From contig NC_081415.1 in the NCBI RefSeq assembly GCF_030272615.1, forward strand, positions 628,225,240-628,289,239: DNA of 64,000 nt, given 5' to 3'. The position numbers and the translations under genes were made by a program. Each line of letters opens with the position of its first letter. Position 1 is the first letter of the stretch. Origin of the DNA: Cryptomeria japonica (taxonomy: Eukaryota > Streptophyta > Pinopsida > Cupressales > Cupressaceae). Shown here one piece after another: positions 32,753 to 44,521 of the stretch. The notes under the pieces are model-generated. The model made no database searches. It saw only the letters and a program-made list of their open reading frames with translations, and was not told the origin of the DNA.

Positions 32753-35076
32753 TGATAGGGAGGTAGTGCAAGTGGGTTGCCCAATAGGCTTGTATGTTAT
32801 TAGGTGATAGGTCCTTGCTGATTTCAAAGTGGAATCACCAAAAATCAGAGTGCAAGAGGTTTAATAACAACCAAGCAACTCTCCTTGATCCACCTCCCTA
32901 AGTCCAACTCTTCTTGGTTGCTCAAGGGCTTCAAATCCATTGTTTTTGTCTCCCTCTCTAGTGCTACAAAACCAACTTACGGAGTATACCACACCAAATA
33001 TTTTAAATGTATAAAATGACAACTTGTCTCAACTGGACTTGATGGGTTTTAGGCTTTACATTCCCCATTTGTGTACCCGATTTGTCAAAAACCCAATTTT
33101 AGGCCTAAATCGGGCTACTAGGAATTAGCCCTCCTTTTGGGGTTTTGTGCTCACCCTGCTCCAGCAATGGACTTCCAAAAAAATCAAAGTTGATATTTGG
33201 ACACCCTTTTGGGAGTTCTTAAAGATTTTCCAAGTTTAGGGGTCCCTAAGACCTTCTCCATGACTGTCCCAAAAAATGGGCATAAAAAGAGGGTTTTGGT
33301 AGGGTTTGTTGGCAAAATCAAATTTTAAGCTTGAGACCCTCCATATGACACAAGAACACTTAGTTCTACCATGCTACTAACTAACTAGGCCACAATCAAG
33401 AATATTTAAACCTCAAAGGATGGAGAACAAGATTTTTACAAAATGCACATAAGGAAAGTGCAACATTTGACAACTTTTCATTCTTGCCTTCTACAAACAC
33501 AACTTTTGCATGAATACCAATTACAATTTGAAGCATGTGAACATGACCATCATTAGTGATAAGAAGGAATCATATTAGCCCTACACAAAAGGCATTAGGC
33601 AATTACAAAACAACAAGTAGTTCACTGTCAAGTTAATTATGACTGCATTTTGCCCTCTCACTGCCTTTTCACTTTGGACCTGCACTTCACATTGTTAGAA
33701 CTCCTTTCCAAGGTCTGTTTTGTGCTTTCTTAACAATTCTCTTCCTTTTGATGCTTAGTGTCTTTCATACCTGCCATTTTGAAGAGGGAGATTACATATA
33801 CAACCTCAAAACAAATGTAAAAATCAGTCCTAGATGACTGTGACAGCCTGCTAGGCGTTTACCATTTTGCCTAAAGAGATCATTGATTGATCTTGGCATT
33901 CACAATACCCATGGGCAAGGTTTACACCACTCCTTTTTCTTGTTTTCAAACAAACAAAGATTATACAAGGTTTACACACACCAATAAATGGTGGAGAGAA
34001 AACAAAAGAAGGAAAAACTACTACCAAACAGAGACTCACTGTTTTGGTTTACAATTCACAAAACTGAAACATGTAACCCTCCTTGTCATGGCTTAGAAAG
34101 CCTCTTTGCTTGCACATATCACTTGGACATCAAGGCAGGTATGTCCACCAAATAAATGCAATTGCTATGGAAGAGCAAAGCATCAAACTTCTACAAGACC
34201 CTAGCCAAATGGCACACTTGCCTAGGGCTCCATGGCCACAAAACTCCTTGCACCTGCACTCTTGAAACCAAAACATGTATTTACATAATTTACAAATTGA
34301 CCAACTGGTTCTTGAGAAGCCATGAACATTTTAGGACTTCAAAAAGCCAAGTTGGTCAAGCGTCCTTTCCAAATTCCTAGACAAGGCAGTGAAACTGTCA
34401 AATCAAACTAATTTTGCTACAAACTCAAAACTTGATGAAATTGAATGCCACCAAAGGGAGAAGTTTAAAAGAACATAGTAGAAACTAAAAATGCAAGAAT
34501 AGTATGGCCAAGTACAGCAAGTGTATGGACTATTGTTCACATGAAGTTAGAAACTAGGGAAAAACAAGGTAAAATGAGTGCAAACTTTCAAAATGATTAA
34601 TAACTCTGATTGATCAACCCTTACAATAGTTCAAACAGGAGAATAAATACCACTCCAAGTTGGTTAGCCTCTTTTACAGATAGGTACATGTCCAAGAACA
34701 CTAAATTTGACATTTTGATGCCTAAATGACAACTTTTGATGCCTAGAAGGTGTAAGGTTGATCTCAAAGCCTACAAAACACCTAAGAACACTACTCACAC
34801 CTACAAACCAAACACAAAACATGTCTAGACATTTTCAAAACAAAAACACATTAAAAAATCACTTTTTACAACATTTTGCCAGGCAACTCCAAAACTGGCA
34901 ATTTTGAGCAAAAGATGAAAACAGGAAACCAAAACCACACAATAAGTTCAAAACTCATCCAAACAACTTAAAACAACACAAAAATAACTTAATCAACCTT
35001 TCCAACTCAAAGCTAATAAAAATCAAACTTACTCTCAAACCTGTGTTGAAAATGAGACCTAGGTGCTCCTGCACCA
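32753..35076. mobile_element. solo LTR of an unrelated element (2,324 bp)
   Basis: The insert starts TGATAGGGAGGTAGTGCAAG and ends TGCTCCTGCACCA, so it has TG...CA ends and a perfect 5-bp duplication TCCAT. It holds no coding frame, primer site or internal direct repeat that I can see. This is the signature of a solo LTR left by recombination, though a non-coding LTR-like (LARD) unit is possible. The orientation is unknown. Confidence 0.82.
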
Positions 35077-36394
35077 TCCATCTTTATCAACTAATCTCCT
35101 ATCTGTTTATCAGATCACTCACACTGGTTCTAGCAAGCGAGTTGAGTTTACACCAAATATAGTGGTAATTAGTGAAATGCATAATGGGTCTACTATTGTT
35201 GTGGGAAAAGCAGATCATCAATCCAGATTATATCAATTTTCTCACTTTGTTCCTGACTCTCCTTCGACAGTTTTACTCACTCGTGCAGATGAGATTAGTT
35301 GTTTGTGGCATCAACGATTTGGCCACTTGAACTATCATTACTTGCAACAACTCAGTAAACAAGACATGGTTTCAAGGTTGCCTTCTATTCAATTTTTTGA
35401 TGGAGTTTGCCAGGGATGTATTCTTGGTAAGCATCCTGAGGAGAAGTATGATAAAGGCAAAGCATGGAGAGCTCCACAGCTATTGGAGTTGGTACATAGT
35501 GACTTGGCAGGACCATTTCCACAACCATCTTTTAGTAGGGCTAGATATGTCTTAACATTTATTGATGACTTTTCCAGTTTTACATGGGTTTACTTTCTCA
35601 AACAAAAGTCTGAGGTATTTGATAATTTTCTAGATTTCAAAGTTTTTGCGGAGAAACAATCTGGGAAGTTCATCAAGATTCTGCGTACAGATAATGGGGG
35701 TGAATATGTTAATAATCAGTTTGAACAATTTTGTGCTTCAGAAGGTATCAACATGCAGCACACAGTTCCATACAATCCTCAGCAGAATGGTGTCGCAGAA
35801 CAGAAGAATAGGTCCTTGAAGGAGATGGCAAATTGTATGATTCACTCCAAGTTTTTGGCACCTCAGTATTGGGCAGAGGCCATCAATTATGCATGTTACA
35901 TCTAGAACCGAGTTCCTCATAAAGTTGTGAAGGGGGTAACTCCTTTTCAAGCTTGGACAGGTCAGAAACCTACAGTTAAGCATTTCAGAGTGTTTGGTTC
36001 TCTTGCATGGGCCCACATTCCAGTAGAGAAATGCAAGGCTATGGATCCGCAGAGCAAGCCTTGCATATTTGTTGGGTATCTAGATGATGTCAAAGGGTAT
36101 AGACTTCTCCATCCCTCTACACATGAGTTGTTCATTGAGAGGAGTGTTTGTTTTGAGGAGAGTTCTTCTATTTCTTCTCATACCACTTCTCCATCCACTA
36201 TCACATTGGAGACATTGCATGATGATGACAGTTCTTCTGAGGATCTTAATCCTCCTAATCCTATTGAGGAGTCTTCTTCCTCCACTTTAGATGGTGACAA
36301 TGATGGTGAGGATTCACATTCTTCTCATATTCATCCTTCAGAGGTTGATGATTCTCCCCCAGACTCTCCAGCTTCAGTGCCTCTTTGGGCTTGA
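35077..36394 (+). pseudogene. copia protease end and integrase (broken)
   Basis: After the second TCCAT the frame reads SLSTNLLSVYQITH. The integrase zinc finger follows (LWHQRFGHLN ... GVCQGCILGKH, about 35,305-35,435), then the catalytic core with LVHSDLAGP (about 35,489), LRTDNGGEYV (about 35,682) and NPQQNGVAEQKNR (about 35,776). D, D and E are present. A TAG at 35,903-35,905 replaces Trp before NRVPHKVVKGVTPFQAW. The C-terminal part HFRVFGSLAWAHIP and IFVGYLDDVKGYRL is typical for copia. The acidic, Ser-rich linker to the polymerase ends at TGA 36,392. Confidence 0.93.
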
Positions 36395-37253
36395 CAAACT
36401 TTTGAGTCAATAGGAGATTGGCTTGGTGATCCATCAAATTCTAGAAGAACTAGGTCACAGTTTTAGCATGCTCCACATCTCTTCATTGCTTCAGCTTCTG
36501 ATCCACAGTCTTTTCGAGAAGCTACAGGTGTTCCTGAATGGGATGCTGCAATGCAAGAAGAGTTTAATTCCTTAGAAAGGAATCACACATGGGATTTAGT
36601 TCCTCTTCCTAAGGGAAGGAAACTTGTTTGATGCAAGTGGATCTATCAAACAAAATTTGCAGCAGATGGGTCAGTTGATAAGTATAAGGCTCACTTGGTA
36701 GAAAAAGGCTTTTCCCAAGTTCCAGGGGTTGATTACTCTGAGACTTTTGCTCCAGTTGCTAAGATGAATTCCATCCAGCTTGTCCTTGCTATTGTTGCAA
36801 CCCATCATTGGGAAGTTCATCAAATGGATGTCAAGAGTGCATTTCTTCATGGTGACCTTCAGGAGGAAATCTACATGGAGCAACCACAATGGTTTGTTCA
36901 AGATCCTTCACTTGTGTGTTGACTTTGAAAGTCTCTCTATGGCCTCAAACAAGCTCCTCGAGCTTAGTATGCCAAGATGGAATCCTTCCTTCTGACAGTT
37001 GGTTTTACTCAATGTCATTCTGATCCGAACGTCTACATTCTGCACCAGGATGATACTCTCACATTTCTAGTTCTCTATGTTGATGACTTGTTGATCACAA
37101 GGAGTCACTCATCCACCATCAAGGTAGTGAAAACTTCTCTACATGATAGATTTCTGATGTCAAACTTGGGTCTTCTACATTTTTTTCTTGGGAATTGAGA
37201 TTACTCAATCTTCTTTAGGCATCTTCCTTGGATAACCCAAGTATGCACTCGAT
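36395..37253 (+). pseudogene. copia reverse transcriptase (broken)
   Basis: Motifs in order: PEWDAAMQEEFNSLERNHTW (about 36,535), KGFSQVPGVDYSETFAPVAK (about 36,705), HQMDVKSAFLHGDLQEEIYM (about 36,819), SLYGLKQAPRA (about 36,932) and the catalytic box LYVDDLLIT (about 37,074). In-frame stops stand at about 36,463, 36,629, 36,920 and 36,966, and a frameshift near 37,190 interrupts FFLGIEITQ. Both catalytic Asp residues of YVDD remain. Several stops replace Arg or Trp codons, as expected from C-to-T decay. Confidence 0.92.
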
Positions 37254-38040
37254 ATGCTCTCTAGATTTCGCATGGTTGATTGTAAGCCTACACCTACTCC
37301 TTTTTTGTTTGGGGTCAAACTTGAGGCTAAGTGCTCTTCACCCTTGGTTGATAGCACTTTATATCGACAAATTGATGGGAGCCTCATCTACTTGACTCAT
37401 ACGAGACCTGACATTTCATATGCGGTGGGCATGGTCTCTAGATTCATCTAGGAGCCACATGAGTTGCATTGGAAAGCAGCTAAGTGGATTCTCCACTACA
37501 TTCAAGGTACTCACAATTATGGAATTCAGTATGCAATAGGCATGGATATTGACTTGGTGGGATATACGGATTCAGATTGGGCGGGTGATTCTCAGGATCA
37601 CAAGTCCACTTTAGGGTATTGCTTCTCACTTGGTTCTGGTCCAGTTTGTTGGTCGAGTAAGAAGCAGTCTGTAATTTCTCTTTCATCAACAAGGGCTGAG
37701 TATCGAGGGGCAGTTAATGCCACCACTGAGGCTATTTGGCTTCAGAATATTCTCATTGAGTTTGGTATTCCAGTTAGGAAGCCTACTATCATCTTTTGTG
37801 ATAATCAAAGTGCTATATAGATCTCAAGAAATCCAGTTCATCACCAGAGGATGAAACACATTGAGATACATATGCACTATATTCGGGAGCTCATTCAAGA
37901 AGGCATCATTGATCTTAAGTATAGTTCTACAACGGAGCAAACTGCGGACATCTTCATCAAACCCTTCACTAAAAGAAAGTTCCTTCATTTGCGATCTTTG
38001 CTTGGGATACAACGGGTGTCTACTTCAGGAGGGACTTCTT
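37254..38040 (+). pseudogene. copia RNase H and pol C-terminus (broken)
   Basis: After the frameshift the frame reads RFRMVDCKPTPTPF, SLIYLTHTRPDISYAVGMVS, then RNase H: DLVGYTDSDWAGD (first Asp), SLSSTRAEYRGAV (Glu), IIFCDNQSAI (second Asp), KHIEIHMHYIREL and TTEQTADIFIKPF. It ends at TAG 38,040. Stops stand at about 37,449 and 37,818. The domain order RT then RNase H at the end of pol is the copia arrangement. Confidence 0.92.
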
Positions 38041-38187
38041 AGTCCTCCTTTCTTTCTCTCCTTATTTAGGGGGGGGCTATTCCTCTTATGGGGGGCTTCT
38101 TCTTTTGGGGGGCCTATCTATGTACATGGGTACCTAACATGGTTGCATTTATTGGGACCCATATGTTCACCCACCTAAGGTACGCTT

Positions 38188-38196
38188 AAGGGGGGG
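38188..38196 (+). other. copia polypurine tract
   Basis: AAGGGGGGG abuts the TG of the 3' LTR. Confidence 0.85.
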
Positions 38197-38837
38197 TGTT
38201 AGTGTAGGTTTTTTATTTTCCTTATGTTAGGGGGTATTTATTTTTCCTACACATATATTATTTAAGCTTGCTTAGGTTAATAGGAGTGGTTTATATGAGG
38301 ACATGTGACAAAATACTTCAGCTACATGTGTAACTCTCCACCTCACATGGGTAGTTGAGTTACACACCCCCTTTTGGCTTGTTGTGCCACCTCTCATAAC
38401 CACTATTTTGTCATTTCCTAAGTGGGTTATGGGGTAGTTGGGTTTCACACCCTCTTTTGGCCTTATGTGCCAACTTTCTCAACTCCTTTTTTGTCTTCAT
38501 GTAAGGAGGTTATGCCACATGTTTTGGCATTTACCAAGAAGGTAAAACCTCCCACTTTTTATGGGGAATAGGAGTTAATGAACCCCTTGGATGTATATGC
38601 TTATATTTTTCTATATAATAAGCACTATACTCTCACCTTCACTAGTCAAGTTAGTGGAGTGATAGCTCAGTGAGAGTCTTCTCCAAATTCTCCTCTTTGT
38701 CTCCATTTCTCTCTCATATTGAAATTGTCTTCATTTAGCTATTTTGATCTTCGATCATCCGTTGTGTGAGGAGTTGCATGTGATCTACGACCGCCATGAG
38801 ATCTTGGCTCGATTCTCGCTTCTCGCATAATCTCACA
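38197..38837 (+). repeat. copia 3' LTR (641 bp)
   Basis: Full-length match to 29,926-30,566 with a cluster of changes near its end (about 38,790-38,830). ATTAT follows at 38,838-38,842, one base different from the left ATTGT. Confidence 0.96.
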
Positions 38838-39024
38838 ATTATATTTAAGAATTGCAACAAATATTTTATTAGAATACTGTGAAGGCAGGTACTCACCACT
38901 TCGTGGCACTTGTTTACAATTATATTCTATTTTGAAAAGATTATAAATTAATATTATTTATTATAAATATTGTAGAATCATATATATATTACCTATGAAT
39001 ATTAAATGATAATCACTTAATTAT

Positions 39025-39044
39025 TAATAATAAACGTCAAGATT
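39025..39044 (+). repeat. 20-bp target duplication of the SINE-like insert, left copy
   Basis: TAATAATAAACGTCAAGATT recurs with one change at 39,665-39,684. A duplication this long is typical of LINE-driven insertion. Confidence 0.75.
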
Positions 39045-39664
39045 GGAGATGTCCTCATGGTGTAACAAAAAGTTGCAAGGTGGTGTTTATGCCACTTCCT
39101 GGGTTCAAATCCCAACACGTTGATGTGTTGGGTAGAACCATGTTTCCCTTCTTGACAAGTTTCTACGAAGGTGGTTTGTTTTTTATTAGTAGTTCACGGT
39201 GCACAATATTTCAAGCTGGCTGAGAGCAGGCCTCGGAGGTGATTGTGCCAGTAAGACCGACAGTTATTAGAGGCCCCCATGCTGAAATAATAAATCATCC
39301 ATGCTATCAGTTGTAGATATGTCGTGGTCAAAAGACAAAGGTATGCATGTAATGGAGGAATAAGGAGAAGTCGCACACTGGAGAGATAAGGAGATAATGA
39401 GATTCCTAGCACACGATGGAGAGATGAGGAGGAACAAACAACAATGGAGAGATAAGGAGATACCTACATGTGGCAACAAAGAGATAAGGAGACACTTATG
39501 TGTAAGCATGGAGGATTAGGATGGTAGATGAGATATAAGGATGGAATTGTCAAACATCTTTGAGGATGAGGTCCCTCAAAAATGTGGCCCCACTAATTAA
39601 TAGCTCCAGTCAAAATTGTTCACTATTCGACACCTTAAAATGTGCCCCTTACCAATAAAAATAA
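39045..39664 (+). mobile_element. tRNA-derived SINE-like element
   Basis: The head starts GGAGATGTCCTCATGG and holds a plausible Pol III A box (TGGTGTAACAA, 39,058-39,068) and an exact B box GGTTCAAATCC (39,112-39,122). The body contains degenerate GGAGAGATAAGGAG repeats (39,380-39,510) and ends CCAATAAAAATAATAA. The 20-bp flanking duplication supports retroposition. At 620 bp it is longer than most plant SINEs, so it may be a composite. It encodes nothing and would be mobilised by a LINE. Confidence 0.65.
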
Positions 39665-39822
39665 TAATAATAAACATCAAGATTAAATTTTATCTATTAT
39701 GGCAACTTTTTAAATGTCAAAATTATTCACTATTCGACACCTTAAAATGTGCCCCTTAACAATAAAAATAATAATAATAAACATCAAGATTAAATTTTAT
39801 CTATTATGACAGGTTTTTAAAT
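39609..39822 (+). repeat. 107-bp tandem duplication spanning the SINE end
   Basis: GTCAAAATTGTTCACTATTC at 39,609 repeats at 39,716 with a one-base change, and the two copies agree for about 107 bp, including the right-hand target duplication. The duplication therefore happened after the insertion. Confidence 0.88.
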
Positions 39823-40300
39823 TCATATAAGAAAAGAGAAACTATTCTAAAAATTCTTGTCAAAATATTTTAAAAATTATACACAATTATATTTTATCAT
39901 ATCAAAATATTCAAAATGAATCTATATTTTTATGATAAATATTATAAAATAATATATATTAATATTTTAAACTGGAATTATCTTCCTACACATCTACGAT
40001 GTAGTCGTTGCGCTCTCTCCCGTGTGCTAGGGTTAGGGAAAAATTTAAGAAACCCGCCCCCCCCCCTCAGACAAGGTGTAAAAACCTGGGGAAACGTGTA
40101 TAATTGTCGAGAAAAATATTAATTTTACTGGCAAAATTTTGCAGTTTAGGGATAAAAAATAATAATCTCCATTGGTGAATCATTCTTGATCGCTCAAAGT
40201 TTGTAAAAAATAATGGTGAATTGTAATGTTTTTAAAACAAACAAAAAATATTTGCATGGGCGAACAGTAATGTTTTTAAAACCAAAAAAATAATGGCATT
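39823..40300. other. non-coding DNA
   Basis: AT-rich, with one poly-C run near 40,055-40,067. No gene seen. Confidence 0.55.
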
Positions 40301-40462
40301 GGCGATTTCAACCTATTTTCAAACCATAAAAAAAAATATTGGCGATTTCAACCTATTTTCAAACCATAAAAAAAGATATTGGTGATTTCAACCTTTTGTC
40401 AAAACGTAAAAAAAAAAATATTGCCGATTTCAACCTTCTTTCAAAACGTAAAAAATATATAT
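40301..40462 (+). repeat. 40-42 bp minisatellite, four copies
   Basis: Units begin GGCGATTTCAACCT-like at 40,301, 40,341, 40,381 and 40,423. Each holds TTTTCAAACCATAAAA or TTTCAAAACGTAAAA and an A run of changing length, then ATATT. Confidence 0.88.
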
Positions 40463-41460
40463 TGGCAAATAAAAATAATTTTCAAAGAATTAAATTAATT
40501 CTTGTGGGCGAATTAAATCATTCATTGATCTGCAACTTAAAGTGGAGCAAGAAACTATCACACTAACATTATAGACATGGAATGAAAAGTTGATTGAAGA
40601 ATTTTAAATCAATTCATGACATAAGGTAAAGCCTTATTAAGAGAGGTTGTCAATGACATAAGGTAAAGCCTTACTAGGTGCATGATCATCACTATCACAA
40701 GCCATAAGAGAGGTATGATCAGTATAATGCTCATGTACAAATAAATTGAATGAACCCTAAACAAGATGTATCATGTAATAATGAAACACAAATGAGAGTA
40801 GATCCAAAATCTAATCAAATCTAATATAAAAAGAATGCAATCATAAAATTAGATCTCAAAAAAATTACACTTTCATAATCAAAGGCAAACAAGAAAACAT
40901 ATTCACCCAGAATGAATCAACTATTATAATTGGAAGGTCACTTCATCAAGACAACATCAAGACAACAAACCAGTGCCTTATCCTAGGGCATAGAGTCACT
41001 TACAATTCAAAGACAACATGATAATAAACTTCAATAAGATTCATTTGCAGATAAACAAGAATGAATATGCCATTACATACACAACCCATATTCATACAAA
41101 TGATATAATCATCAAATTTGTATTAAAAAAAAAGATTTCACTGAAACTTCCCCAAAAACTTTAAGTCTTTCCTTGAAAGAAATCCTAGAACAATTCTATA
41201 ATCTTCCTTGTAGACACGTAATTGAAAAACCCTTGACCATTCAATTCACAGTGAAAACATAAATTCAACACAAAGACAATTATGTGAAGATTTCAAACTG
41301 AAAATGATAACATAGTCATATTGATATCAGAAAGTAGATTCAAAATGTGATTCAGCTATGCACTTATCAAATTCTTGATCTATTATCAGAGTTTTCAACA
41401 TCAATAAAAGTGGTTATCCCTCTCTATCGATCAAAAAAAAAAGTGGCCATCCCTCTCAAA
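40463..41460. other. non-coding DNA left of unit B
   Basis: One short duplication is seen (TGACATAAGGTAAAGCCTTA near 40,617 and 40,652). Otherwise this is AT-rich DNA without a gene. In minus-strand sense it lies after the end of the unit B open frame, so it may include its 3' non-coding part. Confidence 0.5.
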
Positions 41461-42601
41461 TTAATCTTGGAATCCTTTTATAAGATGAGGATGCAACAAG
41501 CTTAGGATTACTTTGAGTAATCTTGGGTAACAACCTAACATGTCTTCTTTTTCTTTAGCATGGCTTGCCATGTGTCCAATTGTTGGCCAACTGAATGCCT
41601 TTACCTCTTCCAACTTTACAACTGACTCTCTCCATCTGGCATCTGTAACTGCCCTAGCCTCAACAATAAACTTTGTATGGTCAACCTCAACCTTGAACAA
41701 CAAATCAAGCATAACGTTAAGGAAATAAACATCAACCTAGTCATCTATATGCTTGATTATTTCTTCTCCCTCCAGAATCAAATCAAATTCACTGGTCCAA
41801 TCAGAAATTGATTTCAATTTTCCATTACCACCATAAATTGAAGGCACCAATGTACTATAACCTTCCCCAAATGTCTGCAAGTTTTTATTTATAAGCACAT
41901 CCTTCCCTGTGAAAAATACATAAGCTACATTGATTACCTCTACCATGTCTTTAGTGTCACTGGTCTTGGGAGGGAACTCATCACTATACAACATTGCAGT
42001 ATCCATCTTATCCATTAATCTACTTCTTCCTAACCAAACATTGAACAAAGGTCCAAGAAAAGCGACAGCCTCAGAGGATTTTATACTTGCCTCTTTCAAA
42101 GAAATGTGCAATTCATGCGCTACCATCAATTTTCCTTTCAATACATTAATCCTATGTTTCAGAATTTCTGACACAACAGAGATAGCCTTGACATTTTGTT
42201 CCTTTTCAAGATTTTCAATTTTCTCTGTGTATTCCTCCATTTTTGTTGTCACATCAATGAGTATTTCTTGTACTTGTTCTATAATCTATATTGGAGGGGG
42301 CTCATTTGCAATTTTTTCTTTCAACTCCACTAACTCTTCCTCCAGAGCGGCCTTCTTCATCAGTGTCTCTTCATATTTTTTAGCTAATACAATCAATTGG
42401 TTATATGTTTTTTGTGTATCTTCTTGACAAATCCTCTATTTTTGATAAATTCAGGAAATAAACTTGAGTAAAAAATGAGGCAATGTTCATGTCACTTGTG
42501 TTCTGCAAATTCCAAATCATTCTGCCATCTTTCTTTTCTACTTGGATATTTACAAGGTGGGGCTTTTGAGTGGTGTTGGGTGAATATTTTGTCACCAGCG
42601 T
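41461..42601 (-). pseudogene. C-terminal coiled-coil part of a long non-pol ORF (probably unit B)
   Basis: Minus-strand frames read TKYSPNTTQKPHLVNIQV, then a helical charged part (TTKMEEYTEKIENLEKEQ), then FLGPLFNVWLGRSRLMDKMD and, after a TAG (41,737), LLFKVEVDHTKFIVEARAVT and GCYPRLLKVILSLLHPHL to a stop at 41,461. I know no family for it. Joined to 50,731-48,479 it gives about 1,140 codons, close to the related frame of unit A and to that of C, and the reading at the two edges (SKTLV | TKYSP) looks continuous. So I infer that this is the end of ORF B, separated by insertion of unit A. Its breaks include a frameshift near 42,260. Confidence 0.5.
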
Positions 42602-43490
42602 ACTAATGACAAAACATAAAATTCATACAACGCTATGCTAAGAAATTAATCTCTCCTCTCATCAAGGGGAGGTTCCCTATGAAATTTCTCCTCTAATTAA
42701 TAAGAAATTAAATTTGTGGGTTGGTGTTGGGCATATAACTCTCTTTTTTCAGAGTTTATGTATTCTCCCTTCACCTAGTTACAATTTTTCTACCTCTTCA
42801 GATACTTAAAGAAAAGAACTATTAATCTAACAAACTACACAAAGAGTTACTTTTAAGTGGCACAAAGTCTCCTTTATGGTAACAATAATTCACACTAATT
42901 TTTACAAATTAAACAATTAGAAACTTAGCTTAAAGCTCAAAGTCTTCAAGTATAGATTTCTAATCCATTAAACTACAAATAACCGCAGCAATACAAAGCT
43001 TACTACAAATCACTTAATTTATCAACAGATTTCTCAAGTATGCTGAGAGCACAAAGTCTATTGGCAAGATTTGAAAGCTCTCTAACCACGTAGCAATATC
43101 TTAAAGATCAAAGAAGTAAAGGTAATATGTATTCAATGGACATAGGAACATTAAATAATATAAACAGCTTTCTTGATACAACACAAAGTTTGCAATCAAC
43201 AAAATTGTTTTCTTTATTTGTTTGATTGAATTTTAACCACAAAAGCCCAAAGTTTTGATTGGGATAAAAATCTAGCAGAGTTTTGCTAAGCATCAAAAAG
43301 ATAAAAATATTTACAAAAAGGTCCTCCTTATATAGGAAAAGAAGTTGAGAAAAAGGTGGGTATAGTTGACTTGTTCAACCACACAGTCCCATTTTACTAC
43401 AACTACTACATAAAGAAAACGTGCAGCTGCACAAAAATTGACAACATTTATTGGTGCAGCTACATGAACAAAGAGTGCCAAAAGAGGGTA
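42602..43490 (-). repeat. LTR-like 3' region of unit A
   Basis: About 890 bp without a gene follow ORF A. On the minus strand a purine-rich AATGAAGAAGAGAATCAGAA lies at its start, a TATATAAGG box at about 43,325-43,336, and a perfect palindrome GTGCAGCTGCAC at 43,421-43,432. These suit a 3' LTR, but I cannot find a matching copy on the other side of unit A or a clean target duplication, so the label stays open. Confidence 0.4.
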
Positions 43491-44521
43491 CTTCATTCTT
43501 GATTCTCTTCTTCATTGGATTTCTGGAAAACATTGAATTTAGCAAGGATGGCTTTGACCTCTACTTCGTTCAGCATCAAGGTAGAACTTGTGATGATCTG
43601 GATGCAAGACATTGCATCTTGAATCTTCACCTATTTCTTTTTAACATCCTTCAACATGGATGTGAGGACTTCAAAGCTGACTTGAATTTCTAACAGTTTA
43701 TCAAAGATATCAAGCAAGAAATCTTGTCTCGTGCATTGGTCCATCAAGGAAAGGAATTCCTGTGTGACAACTTCAGCAATGACAAGATTTTGATTGCTAT
43801 CATATAAATAGCAAGGGAGATCACCAACTTTAGAAAAAATAAGGTCAACCTCATCGTCACCTTCTTTCTTCTCCCGGTCCAGCTTTGCAATCATTAACTT
43901 CATTGTCTCTTGTTTATGAGACAATAATGACAAGATCTGAATGTACTTCTCCCTTGTGGGAATTACCTTGTTCTCAACCAAGACATCTATCCTGAAATCC
44001 TCCATTTTGCTCCACAAGGTAGTGCTTTTCACAACTTCCTGAATTTCCTGTGATAAAGAGGTTTTGAGTCTTTGCATTTGACTTTGGATCACTTCATAAT
44101 CAGACAATAGTTCCACTATTGAGCTCAGAAGATGAGAGCCTTCTGACCTTAGCTGCGAGATCCATTCGTCCATGACCCGGCCTTTAGCTCCTACCTGTTC
44201 AATCTTTTTGAGAGCTTCGGTGTCTATTGATGATCCTATAGTTTCAACCTCTTGAGAAGATTGTGTTACCTTTAAAAGGACATTGGTCAACTATTCACAC
44301 TTTTGTTTCAAGACATTTTTCTCATCCCTCTCTTGATCCAATCTTATCAATAAAGAATTAAGGGTTGTCTGAGAATCTAATTTCACACTCTCATGTGTTT
44401 CCACCTCGAGCTCTACAACCTGCATGGTATAATCTTCTGATTGTATGTTGCCTTTGTCCTTGTCTAACGATGACACCATAACTTCAGTGTATTTCCTCTT
44501 GGAAGCTGGGTCTACAACCAC
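43491..44521 (-). pseudogene. unit A long ORF, C-terminal coiled-coil part
   Basis: Minus strand, one frame, with stops at 44,291 and 43,631. It has heptad-like helices: QTTLNSLLIRLDQERDEKNV, LRSEGSHLLSSIVELLSDYE, QSQMQRLKTSLSQEIQEVVK, MKLMIAKLDREKKEGDDEVD and QVSFEVLTSMLKDVKKK. I do not recognise a family. Long coiled coils in a retroelement suggest self-assembly or binding to other element proteins; that is inference. The end of the frame is unclear because it runs into LTR-like DNA near 43,490. Confidence 0.55.

Larger units (their letters stand above)
29926..38837 (+). mobile_element. Ty1/copia retrotransposon with a solo LTR nested inside
   Basis: Two 641-bp LTRs (29,926-30,566 and 38,197-38,837) both run TGTTAGTGTAGG...ATCTCACA. 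A Met-tRNA primer site, gag, protease, integrase, reverse transcriptase, RNase H and polypurine tract follow in copia order. The flanks are ATTGT (left) and ATTAT (right), one mismatch. By eye the LTRs differ at roughly 20-25 of 641 positions. The element is 8,912 bp long, or about 6.6 kb without the 2.3 kb insertion at 32,753. Many in-frame stops show it is dead. Confidence 0.95.

Noticed and set aside
32753-35076. Helitron or MITE in the copia
   Set aside because: The ends are TG...CA with a 5-bp duplication; there is no CTRR end and no long terminal inverted repeat.
39058-39122. tRNA gene
   Set aside because: Only A and B box-like words are present; no cloverleaf or acceptor stem can be built. 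It fits a SINE head.
42602-43490. Intron in ORF A
   Set aside because: Retroelement ORFs rarely hold introns and the flanking frames fit two different units better.
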